The position numbers and the translations under genes are program-made. A model generated the notes under the pieces. That model did no database searches, had not been told where the DNA came from, and was given only the letters and a program-made list of their open reading frames with translations. This document shows positions 31,337 through 40,699 of a stretch of DNA of 42,444 bases, piece after piece; the first letter of the stretch is position 1; every line of letters starts with the position of its first letter. Source of the DNA: Actinomycetes bacterium (lineage in GTDB: Bacteria; Actinomycetota; Acidimicrobiia; Acidimicrobiales; SZUA-35); contig JAJRQY010000007.1 in NCBI GenBank assembly GCA_024280015.1, forward strand, positions 1-42,444, read 5' to 3'.

Positions 31337-34300
31337 TCAGGTTCGGGGGATCTCCTTGTCTTCGTAGGTCTCAATGATGTCGCCCTCTTTGAGATCTTGG
31401 AAGTCAGTGAGGCCAATGCCGCACTCGAAGCCGGTTGCGACTTCTTGCACATCATCCTTGAAACGGCGCAGTGATTGCACGGTGCCCTTCCAAATAATGG
31501 TCCCTTCCCGAAGGAAACGAACATTGGAACCACGGGTGATCTTGCCGCTTCGGACCATGCAACCAGCAATGGAACCAAGCTTGGGCACACGGAAGATCTC
31601 TCGAACCTCAGCTTCGCCGGTGACAATCTCTTCGTATTCGGGAGCCAGTAGACCAAGCATGGCGTTCTCGATGTCTTCAAGAAGCTTGTAGATGATCTCG
31701 TAGTTTCGGATCTCGACGTTCTCCAACTCAGCAAGCTTGCGAGCCTTGCGGTCGGGGCGAACGTTGAATCCAAGGATGGTGGCGTTCGAGGCGGCTGCCA
31801 GCTGAACATCGTTCTCCGTGATACCGCCAACGCCTCGAAGTTGGAAAGCCAACTTCACGTCATCGCGTTCCAGTTTCCGGAGCGAATCGGTGACCGCTTC
31901 CAGCGAACCGTTCATGTCGGCTTTGACGATCAGGCTGAGAGTCGCAGACTCACCAGCCTGGATCTGCTTGAAGATGTCTTCGAGCTTGGCTCCACTACTG
32001 GTGGCCGAGGCATCGCGGCCAAGACTAGACAGACGACGCCAGTGCTCGCGAGTTTCTGCCACCTTGTTGGCCAGCTTCTCATTGGGAGCAACCACGAAGC
32101 CGTCACCAGCGACGGCAACGTCGTTGAGGCCAAGAACCTGCACTGGCATCGAAGGGCCAGCTTTCTTGACACTTTCACCCTTGTCATTGATCAGAGCTCG
32201 AACTCGGCCCCATGCAGCTCCAGTGACCAGCGGGTCACCAACACAGAGCGTTCCACGCTCGACGAGCACGGTGGCAACAGGGCCACGGCCAGTATCAAGG
32301 TGAGCCTCAAGCACCGCACCGGCGGCACGGCCTTCCGGGGTTGCCCGTAGGTCTTCGACTTCGGCGATGAGGGCCAGATTCTCCAGAAGGTCATCGATGC
32401 CGTCACCGGTCATGGCAGAGAGCTGCACATACATGGTGTCGCCACCCCATGCCTCCGGGACCAGCTCACGTTCGGCGAGCTGAGACATGACCTTGTCAGG
32501 GTCCGCACCTTCGCGGTCCATCTTGTTGACGGCGACGATGATTGGGACTTCAGCCGCCTTGGCATGATCGAGCGCTTCGACGGTCTGAGGCATCACACCA
32601 TCGTCAGCGGCAACAACGAGCACAACAATATCGGTTGCTTCGGCGCCCCGGGCACGCATTGCGGTGAAGGCCGCGTGACCAGGAGTGTCGATGAAGGTGA
32701 GTGTTGAGCCGTTCTTCTCCACCTGATAAGCGCCAATGTGCTGGGTGATACCGCCAGCTTCACCCTCGACAACATTGGCCGAACGGATCTTGTCCAAGAG
32801 CAAGGTCTTGCCGTGATCGACGTGACCCATGATCGTGATGACGGGTGAGCGGAGCGGCCACTTGGCCATCAGCTCTTCGTCTTCTTCGTCCTCGAACTCG
32901 AGCACCTTGCGGAGCTCAACCTCTTGCTCCTCACCTGGATTAACCAGGCGAATCTCCGCACCAAGCTCGTCGGCGAACATATTGATGAGTTCGTCGCTCA
33001 GAGACTGGGTTGCGGTGACCATTTCGCCGTTGGTCAACAAGAAGCGAACAACATCGGCTGCGGTGCGATTGAGCTTCTCGGCCAGATCCTGGGCAGTAGA
33101 AGCGCGTTCTATTACGACAACACCATCGGGGACAGCGGCACCTTCCGCGGTGTAGGTCGGCACGTCCATCGGCACCAACTCTTCGCGGTTTCGACGGCGA
33201 CGAGTTTTGCGACGGGGGCGAGGGCGGTTTGGACCACCACGACCAGGGGGACCACCACGGCCGGGAGGACCACCACGACCGGGAGGGGAACCGGGACTGC
33301 CGCCTGGGCCGCCTCCGGGACCGCCGGGACGCGCTCCGGGACCGCCAGGTCCGCTTGGGCCGCCACCAGGACGGAAATTGCCACGGTTTGGTCCGCCACC
33401 GGTACGTCCAGTTGGGCGCGATGGTGGAGGCTTCGGCTTCCCGCCACCAGGAGGGGGCGGAATCGGCTTGCCATTTCGGCCAACAGGCGGGCCTTGTGGT
33501 GGCGGAGGAACCGGAGCTCCGGTAGGACTCTTGGGAGGCTTGGGGTGAGCGGAGGAGGAATCGTCCTTCGGAGCATCCTTGCTCGGCACTTCGGCGGGGG
33601 CCTCTGTACTCTCTTGCAGCGACTCGACTGTTTCGGTTTCGACTGGTTCAGCAGTTTTGGACTCGGCTGACTCAGCGTCGGCTGATTCAGTCGTTTCCTC
33701 AGACACGGTTTCGTCGGTAACGACTTCGGTGCCTTCTTCGGAAGCTGGCTCAGCATCCTCGGCTACGGGTTCTGCTGGGGCTACATCAGGAACATCGACG
33801 ACCTCAGGAACTTCGGCGACGGGAGCGATCTCTTCAACCGGAGCCGCTTCAGCGACTGGCACTGCTACGGGAGCAACGGCTGGCTTCAAGGTGGTCGGGG
33901 GCGGCGGGATTGGAACCGGAGGCTTTGAGGAAACAACTCCAGAAGCCTTTGCCGGTTTCGCTGGCTCGACAACGTCGGGAATGGCCTCGGGCTGAGTCTC
34001 TGCCTCGGCCTCTGACGGTTTGGCCACCGTTGCTTCTGCTACCGCCGCAGCCTCAACCTCGGCTGGAGAAGGCGGCTTGGCCGAAACCGGAGTGCGGCTG
34101 GACAACGGGGTCCGGCTCGACAGCGGCTTGCGACTGGAAAGGGGTGGTCGCTTGGACGAGGCAGCAGGGGCTGCGTCCTCGACTTCTTCGACTGGCTCTT
34201 TGGCCAAGCCGTCACGCTTCGCTTTTCGGCGCAGCCGGTCGGCCTGCGGCTCGACGATGCTGGAGGAGTGACTCTTCACTCCGATACCCAACGTACTACA

Positions 34301-34372
34301 AAGCTCAATGATGTCGGAATTTTCCAATCCCAACTCTCGTGCAAGCTCGTAAACCCGGACTTTTGTTGCCAC
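31337..34372 (-). CDS. infB: translation initiation factor IF-2
   Basis: A GTPase that places fMet-tRNA on the 30S subunit and helps subunit joining. 1011 residues: N-terminal IF2-N fold (1-55, [16 protein letters not shown]), a long Ala/Pro/Glu linker (60-290), a Pro/Gly/Arg stretch (290-400) with GRGGPP repeats and a KTRRRRNR patch, a second N-domain, then G1 GHVDHGKT (516-523), DTPGH (562-566), NKMD (616-619). Domains II-IV end with [12 protein letters not shown]. The linker makes it longer than E. coli IF-2 (890). GTG start at 34372. It follows ylxR by about 80 bases. Confidence 0.97.
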   Translation of the reverse strand: MATKVRVYELARELGLENSDIIELCSTLGIGVKSHSSSIVEPQADRLRRKAKRDGLAKEPVEEVEDAAPAASSKRPPLSSRKPLSSRTPLSSRTPVSAKPPSPAEVEAAAVAEATVAKPSEAEAETQPEAIPDVVEPAKPAKASGVVSSKPPVPIPPPPTTLKPAVAPVAVPVAEAAPVEEIAPVAEVPEVVDVPDVAPAEPVAEDAEPASEEGTEVVTDETVSEETTESADAESAESKTAEPVETETVESLQESTEAPAEVPSKDAPKDDSSSAHPKPPKSPTGAPVPPPPQGPPVGRNGKPIPPPPGGGKPKPPPSRPTGRTGGGPNRGNFRPGGGPSGPGGPGARPGGPGGGPGGSPGSPPGRGGPPGRGGPPGRGGPNRPRPRRKTRRRRNREELVPMDVPTYTAEGAAVPDGVVVIERASTAQDLAEKLNRTAADVVRFLLTNGEMVTATQSLSDELINMFADELGAEIRLVNPGEEQEVELRKVLEFEDEEDEELMAKWPLRSPVITIMGHVDHGKTLLLDKIRSANVVEGEAGGITQHIGAYQVEKNGSTLTFIDTPGHAAFTAMRARGAEATDIVVLVVAADDGVMPQTVEALDHAKAAEVPIIVAVNKMDREGADPDKVMSQLAERELVPEAWGGDTMYVQLSAMTGDGIDDLLENLALIAEVEDLRATPEGRAAGAVLEAHLDTGRGPVATVLVERGTLCVGDPLVTGAAWGRVRALINDKGESVKKAGPSMPVQVLGLNDVAVAGDGFVVAPNEKLANKVAETREHWRRLSSLGRDASATSSGAKLEDIFKQIQAGESATLSLIVKADMNGSLEAVTDSLRKLERDDVKLAFQLRGVGGITENDVQLAAASNATILGFNVRPDRKARKLAELENVEIRNYEIIYKLLEDIENAMLGLLAPEYEEIVTGEAEVREIFRVPKLGSIAGCMVRSGKITRGSNVRFLREGTIIWKGTVQSLRRFKDDVQEVATGFECGIGLTDFQDLKEGDIIETYEDKEIPRT

Positions 34373-34453
34373 TAGTATTTCTCATCCTCGCGGATAGGCG
34401 AAACGTCTCCGCAAACGCGAGCACAACAAGCCCGCACGAAGCGACTGTCGAGC

Positions 34454-34750
34454 CTATCGGAGTCGAGGTGGTGACACACTGTGCGCCCCCGCAATCATCC
34501 GGTGGAGATCTACCCAGTCCTCCTCAGACACCGGATGACTGATTCGCGCTCGCAAGGTTCGGGAAAACCCACGAGTTTGCTTCGCCCGGGGAAGACAATC
34601 TTCGGCCGTGTCGCGACACAGCCAGGCACCCCGCCCAGCCATGGTTCGACTGGGGACAATATGGCCCTCGGGCGTGAGGGCTAGACGAAGCAGTGTCGAC
34701 TGCGGCCTTCGCTGGCCACAGCCGACACAAGTTCGAATCGGCTTACTCAG
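34454..34750 (-). CDS. ylxR: YlxR/RnpM-like RNA-binding protein with non-standard start
   Basis: The small conserved gene usually found between nusA and infB, missed by standard start rules. The frame reads RTCVGCGQRRPQSTLLRLA, the family's CxGC motif, then HIVPS, GRGAWLC, CLPRAK and RTLRARI, all DUF448 features. No ATG, GTG or TTG precedes the Cys motif after an in-frame stop; CTG at 34750 gives [11 protein letters not shown] and 98 residues, matching the family's start closely. ATT at 34738 is the alternative. CTG lies inside the end of nusA, eight bases overlapping, with a purine-rich GAAGAAGAAG before it, so re-initiation after NusA is likely. B. subtilis YlxR was renamed RnpM for modulating RNase P. 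Confidence 0.85.
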   Translation of the reverse strand: MSKPIRTCVGCGQRRPQSTLLRLALTPEGHIVPSRTMAGRGAWLCRDTAEDCLPRAKQTRGFSRTLRARISHPVSEEDWVDLHRMIAGAHSVSPPRLR

Positions 34751-36056
34751 TAGCTTCTTCTTCGCCTACAGGTTCCTCTGGCGCCGCCTCACCCGAAGTA
34801 TCTTCAGATGAGGCTTCTTCAGTCACGTCGTCGGAATCATCAGGGCTCTCGCCCGGGGCCGCTTCTTCATCAGCAGGCTCATCAGAGTCAGATTTGCTGG
34901 ACTCGGCCGGTGCGTCGCCACTCATGTCTTCGTCGCGGCCGCCAGCAGTCCATTCTTCTAGCGTCATGGCCTTGCTGCCGTCCGCAGGCTGCCACTTCTG
35001 TTCACCGGACTCTTCATCAACAATCCACTCACCATCGGCCCATTCCTCGGTGTTGGTGTAGTCATCCGCAGCCAGTTCTTCTTCCGCCAGCTGGGTTTCA
35101 CTCTTGATATCGATTCGCCAGCCAGTCAAGCGGTGGGCAAGACGCGCATTCTGCCCTTCCTTGCCAATGGCAAGCGAAAGCTGGAAATCGGGCACGATGA
35201 CCGTTGCGGTGCCGGTGCTCTCATCAATACGAACTTCCTTAACCTTGGCCGGAGAAAGAGCCTTGGCTACAAACTCATAGGGATCTTCGCTGAAGGAGAT
35301 GATGTCGACCTTCTCGCCATTGAGTTCGTTCACCACCATCCGGACTCGGGAGCCTCTGGCGCCAACGCAGGCTCCAACCGGGTCAACGTTCTGGTCGTGG
35401 GAGAAGACGGCAATCTTGGTTCGATGCCCAGGCTCACGGGCGCAGGCCTTCAACTCGACGATGCCATCGGCAATCTCGGGTACTTCCAGCTCAAACAAAC
35501 GTTTGACCAGACCCGGGTGAGTACGACTCACAACAATTTGAGGACCCTTGGCCGTCTTGCGAACCTCAACAATGTATGCCTTCAGGCGAGTCCCTGACTC
35601 TGGACGTGGACCAGCAGATACTTGCTCGGCCTGAGGAAGAAGGGCTTCGACCCGTCCAAGGTCGATCAGGGTGTAGCGAGAATCGGTTCGTTGCACAATG
35701 CCGGTTACGATCTCGCCTTCCTTGCCTGCGTAGTGCACATACTTCATCTCGCGTTCTTCTTCGCGAATGCCTTGCATCAGAACCTGCTTGGTGGTCTGAG
35801 CAGCAATTCGGCCGAAATTGTCCGGCGTCACGTCATATTCGGGGCCAAAGACTTCGCCGTCTTCATCAATCTCTTGGGCATAAACCCGGATGTCAAAGGT
35901 GGCCGGATCAATGGTGACCCAGGCATATTCATAGGAATCAGGCATCCGCTTGTAGGCAGATTCCAGCGCATTGGCAAGAATGCTGTACAGCTTCTCGATC
36001 GGAATTTCGCGGCTTTCAGCCAGGCCGACCAGTGCCTCGGTCATCTCATTGCTCAT
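34743..36056 (-). CDS. nusA: transcription termination/antitermination factor NusA
   Basis: Binds RNA polymerase and nascent RNA, modulating pausing, termination and antitermination. 437 residues: N-terminal polymerase-binding domain (1-120), S1 domain ([20 protein letters not shown]), KH1 and KH2 with [14 protein letters not shown] and [20 protein letters not shown]. No second acidic-repeat domain as in E. coli; instead an about 100-residue Glu/Ser/Asp tail (340-437). ATG overlaps the rimP stop as ATGA with AGGGG seven bases upstream. Its last codons overlap the ylxR start. Confidence 0.97.
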   Translation of the reverse strand: MSNEMTEALVGLAESREIPIEKLYSILANALESAYKRMPDSYEYAWVTIDPATFDIRVYAQEIDEDGEVFGPEYDVTPDNFGRIAAQTTKQVLMQGIREEEREMKYVHYAGKEGEIVTGIVQRTDSRYTLIDLGRVEALLPQAEQVSAGPRPESGTRLKAYIVEVRKTAKGPQIVVSRTHPGLVKRLFELEVPEIADGIVELKACAREPGHRTKIAVFSHDQNVDPVGACVGARGSRVRMVVNELNGEKVDIISFSEDPYEFVAKALSPAKVKEVRIDESTGTATVIVPDFQLSLAIGKEGQNARLAHRLTGWRIDIKSETQLAEEELAADDYTNTEEWADGEWIVDEESGEQKWQPADGSKAMTLEEWTAGGRDEDMSGDAPAESSKSDSDEPADEEAAPGESPDDSDDVTEEASSEDTSGEAAPEEPVGEEEATE

Positions 36057-36658
36057 AGCGTTCCCCTATCTTGAGTTCTCGGGTTGGTTCTCCCCGAGCC
36101 CTGTTTGTTGGTGTTCTTGGATGTATTGGTTTTTGACTTGCTGGCGTTCTTCTTCTGCTTGCCGTTCTTGGATCCGCCCTTCTTAGGGGTCGGACCCCAA
36201 TTGAAGACAGTCCGAGCCTTGAGAACATCGCCATGGTGAATATTGCGGGTCTGTGGCTCATCGAGCTCGACCCCATCAATATCAATGACAGCAAGAGTCA
36301 GTTCAGAATCAGTGACGTCAACGAGTTTGCCCTTGACCCGACGAGTATCAGAGGTCGGAACCAGTTTGATGGTCACGATCTCACCAATGGAACGACGAAA
36401 GTGGTCCACAGTCTTGAGCTTGCGCTCGACTCCGGGGGACGAGACTTCCAGGGTGTAGCGACTGGCAATCGGATCTTGCTCGTCCAGCATTGGCGAGATT
36501 AGCCGGTTGATCTTGGCCAACGTGTCGGTCGTGACTCCACCCTCTTGATCAACAACCACCCGAAGTACGGACCCGAGGTACTCGACATCAACCAGATCAA
36601 CCCCAAGGTTAGAAACGACAGGTCCGAGCAGCTCAGACAGATTCTCTTCAATTCCCAT
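36053..36658 (-). CDS. rimP: ribosome maturation factor RimP
   Basis: Needed for efficient 30S maturation. 201 residues: N-terminal domain with LSELLGPVVSNLGVDLVDVEY, LRVVVDQEGGVTTDTLAKI, and YTLEVSSPGVERKL, the family signature; then the SH3-like domain with GKLVDVTDSELTL. The last about 50 residues form a Lys/Asn/Ser-rich basic tail (GSKNGKQKKNASKSK), rare in RimP (usual 150-160 residues) and probably RNA-binding. ATG with AGGTG upstream. First gene of the rimP-nusA-ylxR-infB operon. Confidence 0.95.
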   Translation of the reverse strand: MGIEENLSELLGPVVSNLGVDLVDVEYLGSVLRVVVDQEGGVTTDTLAKINRLISPMLDEQDPIASRYTLEVSSPGVERKLKTVDHFRRSIGEIVTIKLVPTSDTRRVKGKLVDVTDSELTLAVIDIDGVELDEPQTRNIHHGDVLKARTVFNWGPTPKKGGSKNGKQKKNASKSKTNTSKNTNKQGSGRTNPRTQDRGTL

Positions 36659-36680
36659 CGGTCACCTCATCTCCGTTTTC

Positions 36681-36703
36681 AGTAGTGGTCACAAGTAGTG
36701 GTC
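36681..36703 (-). promoter_or_regulatory. direct repeats upstream of rimP
   Basis: AGTAGTGGTC occurs at 36681-36690 and again at 36694-36703, a 13-base period, 23-45 bases before the rimP ATG (minus strand). In the transcript this gives two GACCACTACT copies. It might be a binding site for a regulator or a leader element of the nusA operon; no clear -10/-35 was found. Confidence 0.35.
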
Positions 36704-36732
36704 GCAGTATTGACCGGGATCAGCTACAGCAA

Positions 36733-36756
36733 AGGCGTGGGCAAAAGCCCACGCCT
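36733..36756 (-). terminator. ispG terminator hairpin
   Basis: A perfect 10-bp stem AGGCGTGGGC/GCCCACGCCT (36733-36742/36747-36756) with a 4-base loop; on the minus strand it is followed by TTTGCTG. It separates the cdsA-dxr-rseP-ispG operon from rimP. Confidence 0.75.
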
Positions 36757-36823
36757 CAAAATCAGCCAGAGGTTTCCCTCATCGGCCAGGCACGTTCCAC
36801 CCCAGGCTAGCAGACCCGCTGGC

Positions 36824-38074
36824 TTAGTCCGCCGCGCTGTCCCGACTCTTGTTACGCATGAGATGAACCAGTTGTTCTGAGTCGTTGGCGTCCTCGCCCC
36901 GCTCTCCCAGGTTCCGCTGTCGGTCTTCTTCTGCCGCCTTACGGGCCGCCGCCTTAGTCGACTTTGCTCGATCAAGCGCAGCCTCGATCCCTTCGGCATG
37001 GATGTACTCGGCCCACTCGACCAGCGTCGAGACCATCTCGTCCTCGGGCACCACGGCCACATTCTGGCCCTGAACAAAAAGGTGACCACGCTTGTTACCA
37101 GCAGCAATACCAAGGTCAGCATCACGGGCCTCGCCCGGCCCGTTGACAACACAGCCCATCACCGCAACCTGCAGCGGAATCTTGCGGTCCTCGAACGCAT
37201 CCTGAGCATCCTGAGCGATCTTGTAGACATCGATCTCCGCCCGACCACACGATGGGCACGCAATCAGATCGACGTTCTTGCGCTTACGCAGCCCCATGAC
37301 CTCCAAAAGCTGGCGCCCAAGCTTGGCCTCCTGCACCGGATCAGCGGTGAGCGAGTAGCGAATAGTGTCGCCAATGCCTTCGGAAAGCAGGGTTGCGATA
37401 CCAGCTGTTGCTTTGACAATGCCGCCTGGAGGTGGACCAGCTTCGGTCACCCCGAGATGGAGGGGAAAGTCGGTGACCTCAGACAACTGGCGATAGGCCT
37501 CGATCATCAGGGGCACATTGGACGCCTTAACCGAGATCTTGATCAGATCAAAGCCAATGTCCTCGAAGTAGCCAATTTCTTGCTTGGCCGACTCGACCAT
37601 GGCCTCGGCGGTGACCTGGTCACCGAACTTCTTGTAGAGGGCCGGGTCGAGGCTGCCGCCATTCACGCCGATTCGGATAGGAACATTGCGGTCCTTGGCT
37701 TCCTGGGCGACCAGCTTGATGTGTTCCGGCTTGCGGATGTTGCCGGGGTTAAGACGTAGACAGTGCACTCCGGCTTCCAGCGCTTCGAGTGCCCGCAGGT
37801 ACTGATGGTGAATATCGGCCACGATTGGAACGGGGCTGCGAGGAACAATCCGGGCCAGCCCCTCGGCTGCTTCGGGCGAATTGCACGTGCAGCGAACAAT
37901 GTCGGCACCGGCAGCGGCCAGACCATAGATCTGTTGCAGGGTTGCTTCGTGGTCATGGGTCTTGGTCGTTGTCATTGACTGGACCGTGATCGGGCTCTCA
38001 CCACCAACGGGAACCTTGCCGACCATGATCTGACGGGTCTTCTGACGTTCGAAACTAGCGGCTCCGGCTTCCAT
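36824..38074 (-). CDS. ispG: 4-hydroxy-3-methylbut-2-enyl diphosphate synthase (IspG/GcpE)
   Basis: A [4Fe-4S] enzyme of the MEP isoprenoid pathway acting after IspF; with dxr in the same operon it supplies isoprenoid precursors. The TIM-barrel half has PITVQSMTTTKTHD and LRLNPGNI; the C-terminal half carries the cluster Cys: CPSC (273 and 276) and MGCVVNGPGE (308), plus a Glu ligand (315). A polar Lys/Arg/Glu tail of about 45 residues (after EGIEAALDRAK) is lineage-specific. ATG at 38074 preferred; the TTG at 38083 adds three residues. Six bases separate rseP and the TTG codon. Confidence 0.96.
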   Translation of the reverse strand: MEAGAASFERQKTRQIMVGKVPVGGESPITVQSMTTTKTHDHEATLQQIYGLAAAGADIVRCTCNSPEAAEGLARIVPRSPVPIVADIHHQYLRALEALEAGVHCLRLNPGNIRKPEHIKLVAQEAKDRNVPIRIGVNGGSLDPALYKKFGDQVTAEAMVESAKQEIGYFEDIGFDLIKISVKASNVPLMIEAYRQLSEVTDFPLHLGVTEAGPPPGGIVKATAGIATLLSEGIGDTIRYSLTADPVQEAKLGRQLLEVMGLRKRKNVDLIACPSCGRAEIDVYKIAQDAQDAFEDRKIPLQVAVMGCVVNGPGEARDADLGIAAGNKRGHLFVQGQNVAVVPEDEMVSTLVEWAEYIHAEGIEAALDRAKSTKAAARKAAEEDRQRNLGERGEDANDSEQLVHLMRNKSRDSAAD

Positions 38075-38089
38075 AGGAGCCAAGACTAC

Positions 38090-39394
38090 TCAACCAATCG
38101 GTCGAAGGATGTCCAACCACAAGGTGGAGATGAACAAGAAACCAAGCAGACCAACAACGCCATAGGTGATGGGCAGCAGTTTGGCGAAGTCAACGTGGTG
38201 GGCTCTCCCCTTGCGAGACCGAATACGCTCATAGGTCGCTATGGCGGCATGGCCACCGTCAAGAGGCAGTACCGGCATCAGGTTGAAGATACCGACAAAG
38301 ATGTTGATGGATCCAAGGAAAAAGAGTCGACCGAACCAATCAAATTGGTCATCTCCGGCGATGCGGACAATGCCTACTAGGGAGACTGGACGTTCGGCCG
38401 CCTCGTCGCTGCTCAGGGAAACGTCTTCGCTCCCTTGGAACATGAGAGACCCCAGATTTTGGAAGCCAGACGGACTGAAGATCCGGCCCATCATCGCAAA
38501 CGAGCCGGTGAATACTTCCTTGAAGGCGCGTGCTCCGACCGTTGGACTCATCTGAACCCGCTCGTACTTGGCGCCAACCCCAAGGAACCCGGTATCAGCA
38601 CCCTGCTCATGGGGAACAGAGGCAAGGGTCGTAGCCGCCTCGAACAGCTCGCCATCGCGCTCGATACCGAGGGCGACCTCAGCGCCGGGTCGAGGCTGGA
38701 CATAACTCCGAAGATCCTCAAAAGCCAAGGTCTGTTCGCCATCAATGCTCACGATCCTGTCGCCGAGCTCAAGACCGGCAACAAGGGCCGGGGCATCAGA
38801 TCCGTCATCAAGGGTCGAGAGTTCTCGAATCGTCCACGCTCCATCGAAGTCTTCGGCACCGATCACCGAGAACATGAAAACGAAGATCAAGATTGCCTGC
38901 ATGAAGTGCATCATCGAGCCAGCAGTAATGACCAACATGCGACGCGGATACGACGCATTCTTGTAGGCCCGAGGCTCATCCTCGGGAGAAACGGGATCGA
39001 GATTGTGCATGCCGCTAATGGCGACAAAGGCACCGGCGGGAATGGCCTTGAGGCCGTATTCGGTCTCACCCCAGGTTCGAGAAATGATGGTCGGCCCCAT
39101 GCCAACAAAGAACCGTGTTGCCTTCATTCCGGTCTTTCGAGCAGTAATGAAATGTCCAAGCTCGTGAAGGAAGATCATGACGACAAGACCGAAGACAAAG
39201 AGAACCGCATTTACCCCGCCCCAGCGCCAGAGCAGGACCAGCAACCCAGTAAGAAGAGCCAAGCCGAACGGGTTGGTCACCGAAGCTGCAGGCTCGACTG
39301 GTCCCATGTCACCAAGAACAGCAGACGAAACCGCGCCCTGTTGACGCTCCGTTGGCGGCGACGCTGGAGAAAGCTGTTCGGTTGAGTTTTCCAT
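38090..39394 (-). CDS. rseP: site-2 zinc metalloprotease, RseP/Rip1 family
   Basis: An intramembrane protease that cuts anti-sigma factors and signal-peptide remnants. 434 residues: polar start (1-40), membrane helix, then zinc motif HELGH (77-81) in a second helix, an extracytoplasmic PDZ domain (with GLELGDRIVSIDGEQ), and the third zinc-ligand region LPLDGGH (376-382) near the C terminus, followed by a last helix. Lies between dxr and ispG, the common actinobacterial order (Rip1 in Mycobacterium). ATG with AGGTG upstream. A 12-bp palindrome CGATCGCGATCG lies just upstream at 39424-39435. Confidence 0.95.
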   Translation of the reverse strand: MENSTEQLSPASPPTERQQGAVSSAVLGDMGPVEPAASVTNPFGLALLTGLLVLLWRWGGVNAVLFVFGLVVMIFLHELGHFITARKTGMKATRFFVGMGPTIISRTWGETEYGLKAIPAGAFVAISGMHNLDPVSPEDEPRAYKNASYPRRMLVITAGSMMHFMQAILIFVFMFSVIGAEDFDGAWTIRELSTLDDGSDAPALVAGLELGDRIVSIDGEQTLAFEDLRSYVQPRPGAEVALGIERDGELFEAATTLASVPHEQGADTGFLGVGAKYERVQMSPTVGARAFKEVFTGSFAMMGRIFSPSGFQNLGSLMFQGSEDVSLSSDEAAERPVSLVGIVRIAGDDQFDWFGRLFFLGSINIFVGIFNLMPVLPLDGGHAAIATYERIRSRKGRAHHVDFAKLLPITYGVVGLLGFLFISTLWLDILRPIG

Positions 39395-39476
39395 TCAGGT
39401 CACCTTTGCGAGCCCTGCCACCACGATCGCGATCGACAGGTTATTCAGAGTAGATGAGCAGAACGCCGTCCGGGGA

Positions 39477-40679
39477 CTAGGAGTTCCGCATAAACGATTG
39501 TTCTTGCAGTATCTCTTCGGCCCGACGGCGGGCGAGTTGATCACCATCTAGAACACCAGCAAGGGTGTCCCCTGTTCCACCATCATGCATCGAAAGTACC
39601 GCCGAGTTGACCTCAGCTATATCGACCCAGCGGATCTTTTCCTTGAGGAAGGCCTCAACCGCAACCTCATTGGCCGCACTGAGCCAAGCCGGGGCGGTTC
39701 CACCCGTCCTGGCCGCGGCGTAGGCCAGGTCCAAACAGGGGAAGGATTCTCGGTCCGGGCCTTCGAAGTCCAAACGGCCAAGCGAAGTCCAATCGATGGC
39801 ACCATAGGCCACCGGAAAGCGGTCAGGGAAAGACAGTGCGTAGGCAATTGGCAATCGCATATCAGGCATGGAGAGTTGGGCAATGGTTGAGCCATCGCTG
39901 TAGGTCACCATGGAATGCACCACTGATTGGGGGTGAACAACGACCTCGATGTCATCGAGGGTCAGATCGAATCCTGAGTCACCAGCAGGTTTACCAAATA
40001 GCTCGTTGGCTTCGATGACTTCCAGTCCCTTGTTCATGAGGGTGGATGAATCAATGGTGATCTTTGGACCCATGGACCATGTCGGATGATTCAGCGCTTC
40101 GGCGATGGTGACCCGAGCCAGCTCTTCAGAACTCATGCCACGGAAGGGCCCGCCAGAGGCAGTGACCTGGATCTTGGACACCCGCTTGCCGACGTCGTTG
40201 GCCCTCAGGCACTGATGGATGGCGGCATGCTCGGAATCAACGGGGACCAGTTCGGCCCCCGGAGTCTTGCGCGCCTGCTGAACAACTGGTCCAGCAGCGA
40301 TAAGGGACTCCTTGTTCGCTAGGGCAAGGCGTTTGCCAGCTTCGAGGCAAGCAAGGGTCACGGGCAGACCAGCAAAGCCGACGACCCCATTGATGGTGAC
40401 ATCGGCCCGTTGAGCACACTCGATAAGTCCACCGGTTCCGCCAACGACCTCAATAGAAGATGGCAAGGCGTCTCGCACCTGACCAAGAAGTGCTTCATCG
40501 CTTATGGCAACAAGGTCGGGTTGGATGGCAAGAGCTTGACTCACCAGCTGGTCCACCGAGCGGCCCGCCGCCAGGGCGGTGACCCGATAGTTCTCTTGGT
40601 CATCGGCAATGACCTGGATCGACTGGGTTCCGACCGAGCCGGTCGAACCAACAATGGCGACACTCTTTTGCTCGCTCAT
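39477..40679 (-). CDS. dxr: 1-deoxy-D-xylulose-5-phosphate reductoisomerase
   Basis: The NADPH-dependent first committed MEP-pathway enzyme. 400 residues with SVAIVGSTGSVGTQ (NADPH site), ALANKES, VDSEHAAIHQCL (metal and substrate site), TASGGPFR, HPTWSMGPKITIDSSTLMNKGLEVIEA, and NEVAVEAFL near the end. ATG at 40679 is chosen over an in-frame TTG at 40688, because the GAGAGGT ribosome site lies about twelve bases before the ATG and only four before the TTG. 20 bases after the cdsA stop. Confidence 0.97.
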   Translation of the reverse strand: MSEQKSVAIVGSTGSVGTQSIQVIADDQENYRVTALAAGRSVDQLVSQALAIQPDLVAISDEALLGQVRDALPSSIEVVGGTGGLIECAQRADVTINGVVGFAGLPVTLACLEAGKRLALANKESLIAAGPVVQQARKTPGAELVPVDSEHAAIHQCLRANDVGKRVSKIQVTASGGPFRGMSSEELARVTIAEALNHPTWSMGPKITIDSSTLMNKGLEVIEANELFGKPAGDSGFDLTLDDIEVVVHPQSVVHSMVTYSDGSTIAQLSMPDMRLPIAYALSFPDRFPVAYGAIDWTSLGRLDFEGPDRESFPCLDLAYAAARTGGTAPAWLSAANEVAVEAFLKEKIRWVDIAEVNSAVLSMHDGGTGDTLAGVLDGDQLARRRAEEILQEQSFMRNS

Positions 40680-40699
40680 GACGTGCAACGACCTCTCGT

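Noticed and set aside
33207-33548. Gly/Pro/Arg-rich plus-strand frame
   Set aside because: Reverse complement of the IF-2 Pro/Gly linker, which yields similar composition by chance.
34725-34745. GTTCGAATC resembling a T-loop
   Set aside because: Part of the ylxR coding sequence and without cloverleaf partners.
38435-39385. 316-residue plus-strand frame opposite rseP
   Set aside because: Antisense to an intact M50 protease gene; no recognisable motif or ribosome site.
39424-39435. 12-bp palindrome CGATCGCGATCG upstream of rseP
   Set aside because: Contains the common GCGATCGC-type palindrome; a single copy gives no evidence for a binding site.
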